A DNA stretch of 64,000 bases, from the NCBI GenBank assembly GCA_024234735.1, contig JACKNV010000001.1, positions 62,001-126,000 on the forward strand, given 5' to 3'. Below, in pieces: positions 36,529 to 45,962 of this stretch; the first letter of the stretch is position 1, and every line of letters begins with the position of its first letter. Below the pieces are notes generated by a model. That model made no database searches, had not been told where the DNA came from, and was given only the letters and a program-made list of their open reading frames with translations. Made by a program: the position numbers and the translations under genes. The stretch is from Pseudomonadales bacterium (GTDB lineage: Bacteria; Pseudomonadota; Gammaproteobacteria; Pseudomonadales; Halieaceae).

Positions 36529-37926
36529 ATGTACCAGCTACTGTTAATGTTCGTCGGCCTGCTGTTCACTGCCGGGGTCGCCGCCTCGGAAAGCGCCGGC
36601 GCCACGCTCGATTTAACCGCGAACTGGGTCGGTTACGCGGCCATCATGGTTTTCGTCGCCGCCTATATGCTGGTCATTCTGGAAGAGCGGATTCACCTGC
36701 GCAAGTCCAAACCCGTGCTGTTGGCCGCGGCCATAATCTGGATTCTCATTGCGCTGGCCTACAACAGCCACCAACTGACCCATGCCGCCGAAGAGGCCAT
36801 ACGCCATAACTTCCTGGAATACGCGGAACTGTTTTTCTTCCTGCTGGTGGCGATGACCTACATCAATGCCATGATCGAGCGCGGCGTCTTTGACGCCCTG
36901 CGGCACTGGCTGGTAGAGCGCGGTTTCAGTTATCGCGCGCTGTTCTGGATCACCGGCTTTCTCGCCTTTTTCATCTCACCGGTGGCGGATAACCTGACCA
37001 CGGCGTTGATCATGTGCGCGGTGATCATGGCGGTGGGGGAGGGCAAGCCGGAGTTCATCGCCCTGGGCTGCATCAATATCGTGGTGGGCGCCAACGCCGG
37101 CGGTGCTTTCAGCCCGTTTGGCGATATCACCACGCTGATGGTCTGGCAGAAGGGCATTCTGCAGTTCGGCACCTTCTTCAAGTTGTTTGTCCCCGCGGTG
37201 GTCAACTTCCTGGTGCCGGCCGCGATCATGCATTTCGCCCTGCCAGCGGGTAGCCCGCCGCCGCGGCACATGGAGGGGGACCGGGTGCTCAAGCGCGGGG
37301 GGTTGGTTATCGTCGGCCTGTTCCTGGCCACCATCGTGACCGCAGTGAGCTTCCACAACTTCCTGCACCTGCCGCCGGTGTACGGCATGATGGCCGGCCT
37401 GGCACTGGTCAAGTTCTATTCCTATTACCTGGGCCGTCTCGAACACCAGGAAATCGAGAGCATGGACGTACCCCCGGGCAGTCACGAGCGCCCCAGCTTC
37501 GATATATTCGATCACATTGCCCAGGCCGAGTGGGACACGCTGTTCTTCTTCTACGGGGTCATCATGGCCGTGGGCGGGCTGGGCTTTATCGGCTACCTCA
37601 GCCTGGCATCGGGCTACATATACGGGGAGTTGGGGGCTACCGTCGCCAATACCCTGGTGGGTGTCATGTCAGCCATTGTGGACAACATCCCGGTGATGTT
37701 CGCTGTGCTGACCATGAACCCCGATATGTCCGAGTTGCAGTGGCTGTTGGTGACGCTTACCGCCGGCGTCGGCGGCAGCCTGCTGTCCATCGGCTCGGCC
37801 GCCGGCGTGGCGCTGATGGGGCAGGCGCGCGGGTATTACACCTTTTTCGGCCACCTCAAGTGGACACCGGCGATCGCCCTGGGCTACGCCGCCAGTATCT
37901 ACGTGCACTTTCTGGTGAACGGCTGA
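36529..37926 (+). CDS. nhaD: NhaD-type Na+/H+ antiporter
   Basis: A 465-residue membrane antiporter of the NhaD/ArsB-like ion transporter superfamily, with about 12 transmembrane segments. Conserved blocks include FISPVADNLTTALIMCAVIMAVG, NIVVGANAGGAFSPFGDITTLMVWQKG and the C-terminal SAIVDNIPVMFAVLTM. NhaD extrudes Na+ or Li+ in marine and halophilic bacteria. The ATG at 36529 gives a short signal-like first segment, as usual; AGAGA precedes it. A TACAAT at 36479-36484 could be a -10 element, but no clear -35 or riboswitch was seen in the roughly 300-base upstream gap. Confidence 0.93.
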   Translation: MYQLLLMFVGLLFTAGVAASESAGATLDLTANWVGYAAIMVFVAAYMLVILEERIHLRKSKPVLLAAAIIWILIALAYNSHQLTHAAEEAIRHNFLEYAELFFFLLVAMTYINAMIERGVFDALRHWLVERGFSYRALFWITGFLAFFISPVADNLTTALIMCAVIMAVGEGKPEFIALGCINIVVGANAGGAFSPFGDITTLMVWQKGILQFGTFFKLFVPAVVNFLVPAAIMHFALPAGSPPPRHMEGDRVLKRGGLVIVGLFLATIVTAVSFHNFLHLPPVYGMMAGLALVKFYSYYLGRLEHQEIESMDVPPGSHERPSFDIFDHIAQAEWDTLFFFYGVIMAVGGLGFIGYLSLASGYIYGELGATVANTLVGVMSAIVDNIPVMFAVLTMNPDMSELQWLLVTLTAGVGGSLLSIGSAAGVALMGQARGYYTFFGHLKWTPAIALGYAASIYVHFLVNG

Positions 37927-37931
37927 CCTGT

Positions 37932-37953
37932 CCGGCCCTCCCTGGCGGGCCGG
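37932..37953. terminator. Hairpin between convergent nhaD and wax synthase genes
   Basis: CCGGCCC (37932-37938) pairs with GGGCCGG (37947-37953) around an 8-base loop in the short gap between the two convergent genes. There is no T-tract, so activity is uncertain. Confidence 0.35.
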
Positions 37954-37968
37954 GCAGCTGTGCCAGCG

Positions 37969-39408
37969 CTATAGCGCGGCGGCGTCGCCTGCAGCCGCGG
38001 GCGGTTCCTGCAGGTGCTCGTACTCGGCAAAGGCCTCGCGGAAGTACGCCAGTAACTCCCAGCCGTCCGGCAGCAGTTTCTTGTCCGCCAGTATGCACAG
38101 GTTGAACTTGCCGGCATAACTCCACACGGTGGTGTTCAGGCCCAGGCCGTTGGCCACCATGCCCATGGATATCCAGTTGTTGAGCCGCATCGCGCCCAGG
38201 TACAGCGGCTGGCGCGGCCCCGGCACGTTGGAGATGGCGGCGTTGCCCCACACCCCGAATTTGCCGTCCTTGTATTCCACCATCCAGTCCAGCAGGCGGA
38301 TCAGGAACGGTGGGATGATCTCCAGAATGGTGGATATGTCGGCGCCTTCCGAGGCCTTGATATGGTCCTTCATCACGTTGCCGGCGTGTGACGCCGCCCG
38401 CAACCGCTCTACCGGGTCGGCCAGGTGCACCGGCATGGCCAGGTAGTCGCTGCTGGTCATATTGCCGATCATGTCGTCTTCTTCCAGCGGCGGGCGCTTG
38501 GATACCGGGATGGCGGTGACCAGCGGGCCGGCATCGGGGTTGAAACCGCGGCTCAGCATGAACTTGCGGTAGGCCCCGGCGGTGGCGGCCACGAACAGGT
38601 CGTTGATGGTGACGCCGGCGCCCTTGCTGATCGCCTTGATGTCATCCAGGGGAAAGGTTTCGAACACGAAGGTGCGGCCGCGGCCCACCATGATGTTGAA
38701 GGGTGAGTCGCGCCCGCTGCTGAAGGCGTCGCCAGCGGTGGGCGGCAGTTCGCGGCCGGACTCGGCGTAGGTCTTCTTCATTTCGCGAACATTGGCCAGT
38801 CCCTGGCGCACCTTCGAGAAGGTGGTGTACCAGGTTTTCGGCAGATCGATCAGGGCCCGCACCAGCAGCTCCAGCTTGCCGGGGGTGCGCTCCGGCTGCC
38901 AGTTCTCGTAGCCCTCCGGCTCCGGCGTCTGGCTGCCGGTCAGGTAGAATTTTTCCAGCAGGCGGGCCGCGCCCGAGCCGTCCGCGTAGGCGTGGTGCAC
39001 CAGGGTCACCAGCGCCACCTCGTTGTTCTCCAGGCCTTCCACTACCCAGCAAAGCCACAGCGGCTTGGTCATGTCCAGCGGCCAGGCATAGACCTCGGAC
39101 ACCAGCTCGCAAAACGCCTTGCGATCGCCGGGCGCGGGGCAGGCGATACGGCGCAGGTGATAGTCGAGGTCAAAATCCGGGTCGTCCACCCACACTGGGT
39201 GGTGCAGGCCGAAGGGTACTTTCAGGGCCTTCCAGCGGAACATCGGCAACAGGTGCAGGCGCCTGGCCACGCTGTCGCGGAAGCGCTCATAGTTCCACCC
39301 CCCGGGGATATTCGAGGTGTCCAGGATGGAGATCTTGAGCGTGTGCATGACGGCGCCGGACCGCTCCTCGTGGAACAGGAAAGCGCTGAGACCATCCATT
39401 CTGCGCAT
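37969..39408 (-). CDS. Wax ester synthase / diacylglycerol acyltransferase (WS/DGAT)
   Basis: A 479-residue WS/DGAT-family enzyme that joins acyl-CoA to a fatty alcohol or to diacylglycerol, making wax esters or triacylglycerol at the membrane. The catalytic HHxxxDG motif is HHAYADG at 138-144. Other blocks are MRRMDGLSAFLFHEE at the start, GVTINDLFVAATAGAYRKFM, the NVPGP motif near the C-terminus and WSYAGKFNLCILADKKLLPD. The length is typical. AAGGGGG precedes the ATG. With the fatty acyl reductase at 57.8 kb it suggests wax ester storage. The upstream gap has an AT-rich near-palindrome, TATAAACGTTATA (39425-39437), that may be an operator. Confidence 0.94.
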   Translation of the reverse strand: MRRMDGLSAFLFHEERSGAVMHTLKISILDTSNIPGGWNYERFRDSVARRLHLLPMFRWKALKVPFGLHHPVWVDDPDFDLDYHLRRIACPAPGDRKAFCELVSEVYAWPLDMTKPLWLCWVVEGLENNEVALVTLVHHAYADGSGAARLLEKFYLTGSQTPEPEGYENWQPERTPGKLELLVRALIDLPKTWYTTFSKVRQGLANVREMKKTYAESGRELPPTAGDAFSSGRDSPFNIMVGRGRTFVFETFPLDDIKAISKGAGVTINDLFVAATAGAYRKFMLSRGFNPDAGPLVTAIPVSKRPPLEEDDMIGNMTSSDYLAMPVHLADPVERLRAASHAGNVMKDHIKASEGADISTILEIIPPFLIRLLDWMVEYKDGKFGVWGNAAISNVPGPRQPLYLGAMRLNNWISMGMVANGLGLNTTVWSYAGKFNLCILADKKLLPDGWELLAYFREAFAEYEHLQEPPAAAGDAAAL

Positions 39409-39659
39409 GGTTAACCCCCTTCTTTATAAACGTTATAGTCGGTTTGGCGCGTATGTCTGCTGCGGGCTTGATAGTACTGCTACGCGCGGGAAATGTCATG
39501 AGCCGGCTTCGTCCCGGCCGCTACGCGTTGTAATGGACTTTTATCCTGGATAAGCTGGGCGCATGTTTATGGGCATGCGATACAGGGTTTTTTTGTCAGG
39601 CGTCCGGGTTTGCGCAGGGCCGTCGCGGGCAGCCGCGTCCCGGTAGGGCGGGGCAGGCG

Positions 39660-42221
39660 ATGAAGTGCCTCGCGCGCGTGGGTGCGCTGTTGCTGATCGC
39701 GGCCAATCTGGCGGCTTGTGACGGGAATCAGGTTGTGACCGAACCCGGGGTATCCCTGCAACTGGCCAGCGAGCGGGCGGCGCGGCTGGGCGGTGTCCAC
39801 TACCGCCTGCACTTCGATATACCGGCCGACGAGGACCAGGCCATTGCCGCGCGGGCCGTGATCGGCTTCGACCTGGCCGATGCGCAACAACCCCTGCAGC
39901 TGGATTTCGCGGCGCCGGCTGCCAGCCTCCTCGCGCTGCGCAGCAACGGTGCCGAGGTCGACTACCGGTTTCGGGACGAGCACATCGTCCTCCCCCGGGA
40001 AGCCCTGCGAGCGGGGCGCAATGAGGTGGAGGTGGAATTCGTGGCGGGCGCCACGTCCCTCAACCGCAACCCCGAATACCTGTACAGCCTGCTGGTGCCC
40101 GACCGCGCGCGCACGGTGTTCCCGCTGTTCGACCAGCCGGATATCAAGGCGCGTTTCGAGCTCAGCCTGCGGCTGCCGGCGCCCTGGCTGGCGATGTCCA
40201 ACGCCCCGGTGGTGGAAGTGAGCCGGGAAGGGGAGCGGGTCGAGTACCGCTTCGCCCCCTCCGCGCCGATCAGCTCCTACTTGTTTGCCTTCGTCGCCGG
40301 CAGGTTCGAGTCGGTTACCCGCGAAGTGGGCGGGCGGCAGATGACCCTGTTCCACCGCGAGACCGACCGCGCCAGGGTGGCGCGCAACCTGGATGCCATT
40401 TTCAGCCTGCACGGCGAGGCCATAGCCTGGCTGGAGGAGTATACCGGCATCGCCTACCCCTTCGAGTCCTTCGATTTCGCTTTGATTCCGGGGTTTCCCT
40501 ATGGCGGTATGGAGCACGTCGGCGCCATTGCCTACCGCGCCTCGCTGCTGTTGCTGGAGGAGTCGCCGCCGCTCACCGACCTGCTCAACCGGGCCAGCCT
40601 GATCGCTCACGAAACCGCCCATATGTGGTTCGGCAACCTGGTTACCATGCGCTGGTTCGACGATGTCTGGACCAAAGAGGTGTTCGCCAACTTCATGGCG
40701 GACAAGATGGTGAATCCGACATTCCCCGGCGTCGATCACGAGCTGAACTTCCTGGCCAAGCACTACCCGGACGCCTACGCGGTGGATCGCAGCGAGGGCG
40801 CCAACCCGATACGCCAGCCGCTGGCCAATCTCAATCAGGCGGGGCAGTTGTACGGCAACATCATCTACGACAAGGCGCCCATCATGATGCGCCAGCTGGA
40901 GCTCATCGTCGGTGAGGAGGGCCTCAGGGACGGGTTGCGCCAGTACCTGCGCGAGTTCGCCTATGGCAACGCCAGCTGGCCGCAATTGATCGCCATCCTC
41001 GATGAGCGCAGCGAACGCGACCTGGCGGCCTGGAGCGAGGTCTGGGTGAACACGCCCGGCCGGCCCGAGTTCCGGCTGGCCGCTGGACAGGGCGAGCGAC
41101 GCCTGCTGCAGGTGGACCCCCAGGGGAGGGGGCGCGTGTGGCCCCAGCAGTTCGAGCTGCTCACCCTGTACCCCGACAGCGCCGTGGCCGAGACCGTGCT
41201 GGCGGCGCAGGCGGCCGTGGCACTGCCGGCCCAGGATCCACCCGCGGCGCCGCAGGCCGAGCTGTTCAATGCCGATGGCAAGGGCTATGGCCTGTTCCCC
41301 GCCGATGGTGCCAGCCTTGCGGCCTGGGACCGCCTGCAGGGCGTGCAGCGCGGCGCCGCCCTGGTGAATGCCTACGAGCAGCTGCTGGCCGGCACCGGCC
41401 CCGCGCCGCAGGACTATGTCGAGATATTGCTGGCAATCATCGCCCGTGAGCAGGACCCGCTGCTGCTGGAACTGGCCCTGAGGCAGTTGCAGTTCGTGAC
41501 CACCAGCCTGGTGGACGATGCCTGGCGTGAGGCCCATGGCGGCACCCTGGAAGACCAGTTGTGGGCCAGCATGCTGGCCCAACCCGACGCCAGCGGCACC
41601 AAACTGTTATTCCGCTATTTCTCGGCCCTGGCAGCCACGCCGTCGAGGGTACAGCAGCTGTACCGGATCTGGTCGCGGGAACTGGACGTGCCGCAACTGC
41701 TACTGGAGGAAGAAGACCTCGCCAGCCTGGCGCAATTGCTGGCGATACGCCTGCCCGAGAAGTCCGCGCAGATCATGGCCCGGCAAATCGCCGATACCGC
41801 CAACCCCGACCGCAAGCGGCGGCTGGAATTCCTGGCGCCCTCGGTGGCGGCGGACGCCGCACAGCGCGATGCGTTCTTCGAATCCCTCGCGCAGCCGCGC
41901 AACCGGCGCCCCGAGAGCTGGGTGCTGGAAGCGCTGGGCAACCTGCACCACCCTTCGAGGCTGGCGCAGTCGCAACAATACCTGCTGCCCAGCCTGCAAC
42001 TGCTGGAGGAAATACAGCGCACCGGGGATATCTTTTTCCCCAGTGGCTGGCTGCGTGCCACGCTGGGCAACTACCATGACCCCGCCCAGGCAGAACTGGT
42101 CCGCCAGTTCCTGGCGGAGCGCCCGGGCTACAACCCGCAGTTGCGTATGAAAATCCTGCAGGCGGCCGACCCGCTGATGCGGGCAGCGGCCATTCGCGCA
42201 GCCCCGGCAGGCGCGCAATAG
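39660..42221 (+). CDS. M1-family zinc aminopeptidase, lipoprotein
   Basis: An 853-residue M1 metallopeptidase with a signal peptide and lipobox LAAC (Cys20), so probably anchored to a periplasm-facing membrane. The exopeptidase motif is GGMEHVGAIAYR (GAMEN variant) and the zinc site is HETAHMWFGNLVTMRWFDDVWTKEVFA, with HExxH near residue 316 and the distal Glu 19 residues on. The C-terminal ERAP1-like helical half is complete. It likely trims peptides that enter the periplasm. The 251-base gap before it, shared with the divergent WS/DGAT gene, shows no clear promoter. Confidence 0.92.
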   Translation: MKCLARVGALLLIAANLAACDGNQVVTEPGVSLQLASERAARLGGVHYRLHFDIPADEDQAIAARAVIGFDLADAQQPLQLDFAAPAASLLALRSNGAEVDYRFRDEHIVLPREALRAGRNEVEVEFVAGATSLNRNPEYLYSLLVPDRARTVFPLFDQPDIKARFELSLRLPAPWLAMSNAPVVEVSREGERVEYRFAPSAPISSYLFAFVAGRFESVTREVGGRQMTLFHRETDRARVARNLDAIFSLHGEAIAWLEEYTGIAYPFESFDFALIPGFPYGGMEHVGAIAYRASLLLLEESPPLTDLLNRASLIAHETAHMWFGNLVTMRWFDDVWTKEVFANFMADKMVNPTFPGVDHELNFLAKHYPDAYAVDRSEGANPIRQPLANLNQAGQLYGNIIYDKAPIMMRQLELIVGEEGLRDGLRQYLREFAYGNASWPQLIAILDERSERDLAAWSEVWVNTPGRPEFRLAAGQGERRLLQVDPQGRGRVWPQQFELLTLYPDSAVAETVLAAQAAVALPAQDPPAAPQAELFNADGKGYGLFPADGASLAAWDRLQGVQRGAALVNAYEQLLAGTGPAPQDYVEILLAIIAREQDPLLLELALRQLQFVTTSLVDDAWREAHGGTLEDQLWASMLAQPDASGTKLLFRYFSALAATPSRVQQLYRIWSRELDVPQLLLEEEDLASLAQLLAIRLPEKSAQIMARQIADTANPDRKRRLEFLAPSVAADAAQRDAFFESLAQPRNRRPESWVLEALGNLHHPSRLAQSQQYLLPSLQLLEEIQRTGDIFFPSGWLRATLGNYHDPAQAELVRQFLAERPGYNPQLRMKILQAADPLMRAAAIRAAPAGAQ

Positions 42222-42253
42222 CCGCGGGGCCAGGCGCTCGAGGCCGCCAGGGG

Positions 42254-43531
42254 CTACAGGCTGCCCCAGCTCACGCCCAGCTGGAACAGCAGGGAACCGC
42301 GACTGCTGTACTTGCCGGAGTAACTGCCCAGGCCGGGAATGGGGTCGCTGTCGACCGGCGCGTCGCCGAAATCCAGGTAGCTTAACGAGAGCTTTACCCG
42401 GCGCGCGGCATCCCACTGCCACTCGGCGGCCATGCCGAGTGACCAGATGGAATCCAGGCGCAGCGACGAGGTGCGCTGGTCGTCATCGATAAACTGGTTG
42501 GTCAGCAGGCCGCCCAGCCCCAGTTTCCAGCGTTTGGCGACCGGCCAGGTGTAGCTGGCGGACAGGCCGTACACGTCGTTGTAGTTGCTTTCGGTTTCCA
42601 GGAAGGCATCGCCGTTGAAGTAGAATTCCGACAGCTTGAAACTGCTGAAGTCGACCCAGGCCGCATCCAGGGCGAGGGCGTGGGCGTTGTCGAACGCGTG
42701 GTAGAACCCCAGCCAGATCGACTGCGGCGACTGGCTTTTCACCTTGACGTCGAGATCGAGGATGCCCAGCTCGCCCATAACCCGCTCGGTCTGTGGGCCC
42801 AGCCCGGAGAGCTTGTTGTCGCCTTTCTGGGTGGCGTCTATCTCCGAGTTGTAGGTCAGGCCCCAGCGGGTCCTGTCGCTGTGCTCGTACAGTGCCGACA
42901 GGCCGAAACCGTACTCGACGCTGTCGGTGTTGATCTCCGACTTGCCGTCGCCGAAGCCCGGGTCGAAAATATTGGCGACCACGCGTTCCTGTTTGAAACT
43001 GGTATAGGTGATCGCCACGCTGCCTGCCACCGACCACCGCTCATTGACGCGCCACGCCAGGCTGGGAAAGGCACTGGCGTACAGGGAGTCATAGCTCTTT
43101 ATGAAATAGCGCCCCGGCCAGTCGCCCAGGTCGTCGGAAAATCCCACGCCCAGCAGGGTAAAGGAAAACGCGAAGTCCTCGTTGATGGGCTGCACCAGGA
43201 ACAGCCTCGGCACATAGGTATCGCTGGAGTCATGGGACTTCGATTTATCGCCCGTCCCGGTAAAGCCGCTCTCCCAGGTGGATTCACTGCTGAGCAGCAT
43301 GAGCTCCGCCTCGAAGGCGCGTTTGTCGAAGCGCGTGCTGCCTGCCGGGTTGTTGCCGGCGGTGGCTGCGCTGTCGGCGGTGGCTATGCGCCCTGTCAGG
43401 CCCGGGTAGGGGTCGGCAAAGGCAGGCGCGGTTGCCAGTGTGGAAGCAGCCAGCAAGCCAATGCAGGCACCCGGGATACGGTGGCGGTCGACCGACCTTG
43501 ATATAAACAACCTGGCGACTCCTGTAAGCAT
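42254..43531 (-). CDS. FadL/OmpP1-family outer-membrane protein
   Basis: A 425-residue outer-membrane beta-barrel with a signal peptide ending near AFA (about residue 39). The N-terminal hatch region ATADSAATAGNNPAGSTRF matches the NPAG signature of FadL/OmpP1 long-chain fatty-acid and hydrophobic-compound channels. Alternating strands fill the rest and end on an aromatic-poor but barrel-like terminus. It follows the next OMP gene by only three bases, so they are one operon. The substrate is unknown; lipid genes around it suggest fatty acids. Confidence 0.85.
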   Translation of the reverse strand: MLTGVARLFISRSVDRHRIPGACIGLLAASTLATAPAFADPYPGLTGRIATADSAATAGNNPAGSTRFDKRAFEAELMLLSSESTWESGFTGTGDKSKSHDSSDTYVPRLFLVQPINEDFAFSFTLLGVGFSDDLGDWPGRYFIKSYDSLYASAFPSLAWRVNERWSVAGSVAITYTSFKQERVVANIFDPGFGDGKSEINTDSVEYGFGLSALYEHSDRTRWGLTYNSEIDATQKGDNKLSGLGPQTERVMGELGILDLDVKVKSQSPQSIWLGFYHAFDNAHALALDAAWVDFSSFKLSEFYFNGDAFLETESNYNDVYGLSASYTWPVAKRWKLGLGGLLTNQFIDDDQRTSSLRLDSIWSLGMAAEWQWDAARRVKLSLSYLDFGDAPVDSDPIPGLGSYSGKYSSRGSLLFQLGVSWGSL

Positions 43532-43534
43532 GCC

Positions 43535-44323
43535 TCAGAATCGGAAATTGAACCCGATCAACGGCCCTTTGTACTCGAATTTCTCCTTGATGTCGTGGTG
43601 CTCGAACTCGGCCTCTTTGTAGCGGTAACCCAGCATCAGGCCGTATTGCCTGTACCTTCCCATTCCGTAGCGGACTATGGCCTGCAACTGGTAGATACCG
43701 TCCGATTCACCGGTGGAATAATCGGCCTGGGCGAGCAGCGACCAGCGATCGGTCAATCTTAATAACTGTCGCACGCCGATCAACCCATTGAGGAAGTCCC
43801 GGTCGTTTCTCAGGGTGGTCAAGGGCAGTTTGTCCTGGGTAATGAAAAATTTGGTGCGGTCGTCGAGATCGGTGTAGCGAGTGCCACCGTAGATATTGAA
43901 ACCCTTGTGCCTGCCCTGTGGCCACCAGGCGATGGCAGCGTCAAGGTACAATTGCTCCGAGTCGGAATCGGCGAACAATAGCCGGCCCTGGTAATTATCG
44001 GATGTTTCCAGGTAGGTCAGGTCTATGAAGGCGCTCCACTTTCCCCCGGAAATGCCCGCCTCGGTGACGACCTGGAAGGAGGTATCCGTCGTGTCGAGCA
44101 GGTCGTCGAAACTGAGCTCGCCGCCGATCGGGACATCGCCCGCCTTGAGATCGAACTTCGTGTCACTCGCCCAGATATAGGGTGTGATGGACCAGTCCAG
44201 GCCCGCCCCGCGGGCAAGCACGGGACACAAGGCGAGCGCCAGGCACAGCACACAGGCTTGTAATCCCCTCTGGTCGCCGTTGCTGCCCTGTTTCATTTCT
44301 CTAACCGTCACTTTCGAGTACAT
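43535..44323 (-). CDS. Predicted outer-membrane beta-barrel protein
   Basis: A 262-residue exported protein with a signal peptide ending near ARGA (about residue 40) and alternating amphipathic strands; it ends with GFNFRF, a C-terminal aromatic typical of barrels recognised by BamA. LDWSITPYIWASDTKFDLKAGDVPIGGELSFDDLLD resembles a family of uncharacterised Gram-negative barrels. GGGGGA lies ahead of the ATG at 44323. It leads the operon with the FadL-like gene. Confidence 0.78.
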   Translation of the reverse strand: MYSKVTVREMKQGSNGDQRGLQACVLCLALALCPVLARGAGLDWSITPYIWASDTKFDLKAGDVPIGGELSFDDLLDTTDTSFQVVTEAGISGGKWSAFIDLTYLETSDNYQGRLLFADSDSEQLYLDAAIAWWPQGRHKGFNIYGGTRYTDLDDRTKFFITQDKLPLTTLRNDRDFLNGLIGVRQLLRLTDRWSLLAQADYSTGESDGIYQLQAIVRYGMGRYRQYGLMLGYRYKEAEFEHHDIKEKFEYKGPLIGFNFRF

Positions 44324-44613
44324 AGGCGTGTCCCCCTAACCACAACTGTCCCTCGCTGCACATGAGCCAGGCTGGGCCATGATAGGGCGATTGCCGGGCC
44401 GCTACCTGTCATCTGGTGCCACCGAGGCGTTTCCCGATATAGCACCACCCAGCCGCTAGCCAGGCGGCCGGGAGGGTTGCTTACGGCCTCCTTCATGCAC
44501 TTCGAGAATACGTGATCCGGTGGCGCGAAAAGACAGGCTTGCGAACTGCCGGAAGTGTTAGCCTGCGCCAGGCATGGAGATACAGTGATGTCGGCAAGTG
44601 CGAGGGGTACTCG

Positions 44614-45813
44614 ATGGTTATGAAATTCAGGTGGATTGAGCTTTCCCTGCCGCTGGCAGCTGCGATCCCGCTGGCTGCGCTGGCCGATAGCTGGCAGCCT
44701 CTCACCGGTGCCAGCACCTTGCGGGAACTCGTCTCCGGGACGACCGCGGAGATCACCCTGGCGCACGGGGTGACGGCTACCGGCACCTACAACGCCGACG
44801 GCACCGCCGATATCGAGGCCTGGAACGAGACCTTCAAGCGCACCTGGCGCGTCGAGGGCGATGATCGGGTTTGCTACTCATCGACCATTGCCACCCACTG
44901 TTACCGCTTCGAGAAAAATGTCGACGTACCCGGCGAGTACCGGTCTATCCATGTGGATACCGGCGAGGTCGTGGCGTTTCGCATCGTGGATGCGGTGGCC
45001 AGGGCCGTGGGTGAGGCCGCGCCGGCCGATGAAGACGGCGGCCTGGCCGCGCCCTCCGCGGCGGAGGTCGCCGCGGCCCTGTCGGACCCGAACACCAACC
45101 TCGGCTCGATGAATTTCCAGTTCGATTACATCGAGTTCAAAGGCGATATACCCGGAGCCGATAGTGCCAACGCCACCCGGATACTGTTCCAGCCTTCGCT
45201 GCCCTACAAGCTGACCGACACAACCAATTTGTTCATCCGACCGGCAGTACCGGTTGTCATCAGTCAGGATGTGCCGTCCTCAGGCGGCGGCTTTGATTCC
45301 GAAGGCGTCGAGTTGGGTGATGTCTCCACCGATGCCTCCCTGGCCAAAACCCTGCCGGGCGGGTTCGTGGTGCTGGGCGGGCTGGCGGCTACCTTTCCCA
45401 CCGCCACCGACGACAGCCTCGGCCTGGACCAGTGGCTGCTCGGCCCAGAGGCGGCCCTGGCGATGGTGCGCCCCTGGGGCGTGGTGGGGGTGCTGGTGAA
45501 CCATCAGTGGGATATTGCTGGCGAGGGTGATTACGACACCAGCATCACCGCAGGACAGTATTTCTACGCCTTCAATTTGGGCGAGGGCTGGCAGATCAAT
45601 GGCTCACCGACCTTTGCCTATAATCACCAAGCGGCGAGTGACGACAAGTGGACACTACCGCTGGCGGTGGGCGTTTCCAAAACCGCCATCATAGGGGGGC
45701 GGCCATGGAAGTTCGGCGTCCAGTACTGGCACTATGTGGAAAGCCCGGATACCTTCGGCCCCGATTACCAGATCCGGTTCAGTATTTCCCCGGTGGTCGA
45801 ACTCCCCTGGTAG
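44614..45813 (+). CDS. Exported protein, probable outer-membrane transporter-like barrel
   Basis: A 399-residue protein with a signal peptide ending near ALA (about residue 24). The first 110 mature residues form a small globular region, and the rest (from SMNFQFDYIEFKGD on) is strand-rich with a PVVELPW end, like a family of predicted outer-membrane barrels related to phenol-pathway MetA-like or neuromedin-U-like bacterial proteins. GAGGGG stands six bases ahead of the ATG at 44614, which decides the start. It is divergent from the OMP operon. Confidence 0.7.
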   Translation: MVMKFRWIELSLPLAAAIPLAALADSWQPLTGASTLRELVSGTTAEITLAHGVTATGTYNADGTADIEAWNETFKRTWRVEGDDRVCYSSTIATHCYRFEKNVDVPGEYRSIHVDTGEVVAFRIVDAVARAVGEAAPADEDGGLAAPSAAEVAAALSDPNTNLGSMNFQFDYIEFKGDIPGADSANATRILFQPSLPYKLTDTTNLFIRPAVPVVISQDVPSSGGGFDSEGVELGDVSTDASLAKTLPGGFVVLGGLAATFPTATDDSLGLDQWLLGPEAALAMVRPWGVVGVLVNHQWDIAGEGDYDTSITAGQYFYAFNLGEGWQINGSPTFAYNHQAASDDKWTLPLAVGVSKTAIIGGRPWKFGVQYWHYVESPDTFGPDYQIRFSISPVVELPW

Positions 45814-45962
45814 GCGACTAAAGCCACCGGGGCCTGCAGCAGTTACTACCCGCTTAGTCGTGCGGCCCAGTGGCAGATAAGTCGGGGAGCTTCACCTGGT
45901 TGGTGGCACAACCCGGATTTATCTGACACCAGCCGAGCACGGCCTGGCGATGGACTCTGTAA

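Noticed and set aside
39425..39437. PsrA/FadR-type fatty-acid operator before the WS/DGAT gene.
   Set aside because: The near-palindrome TATAAACGTTATA does not fit the spacing of known PsrA or FadR sites.
39567..41582. Minus-strand open frame opposite the M1 aminopeptidase gene.
   Set aside because: Antisense shadow; M1 zinc motifs lie on the plus strand.
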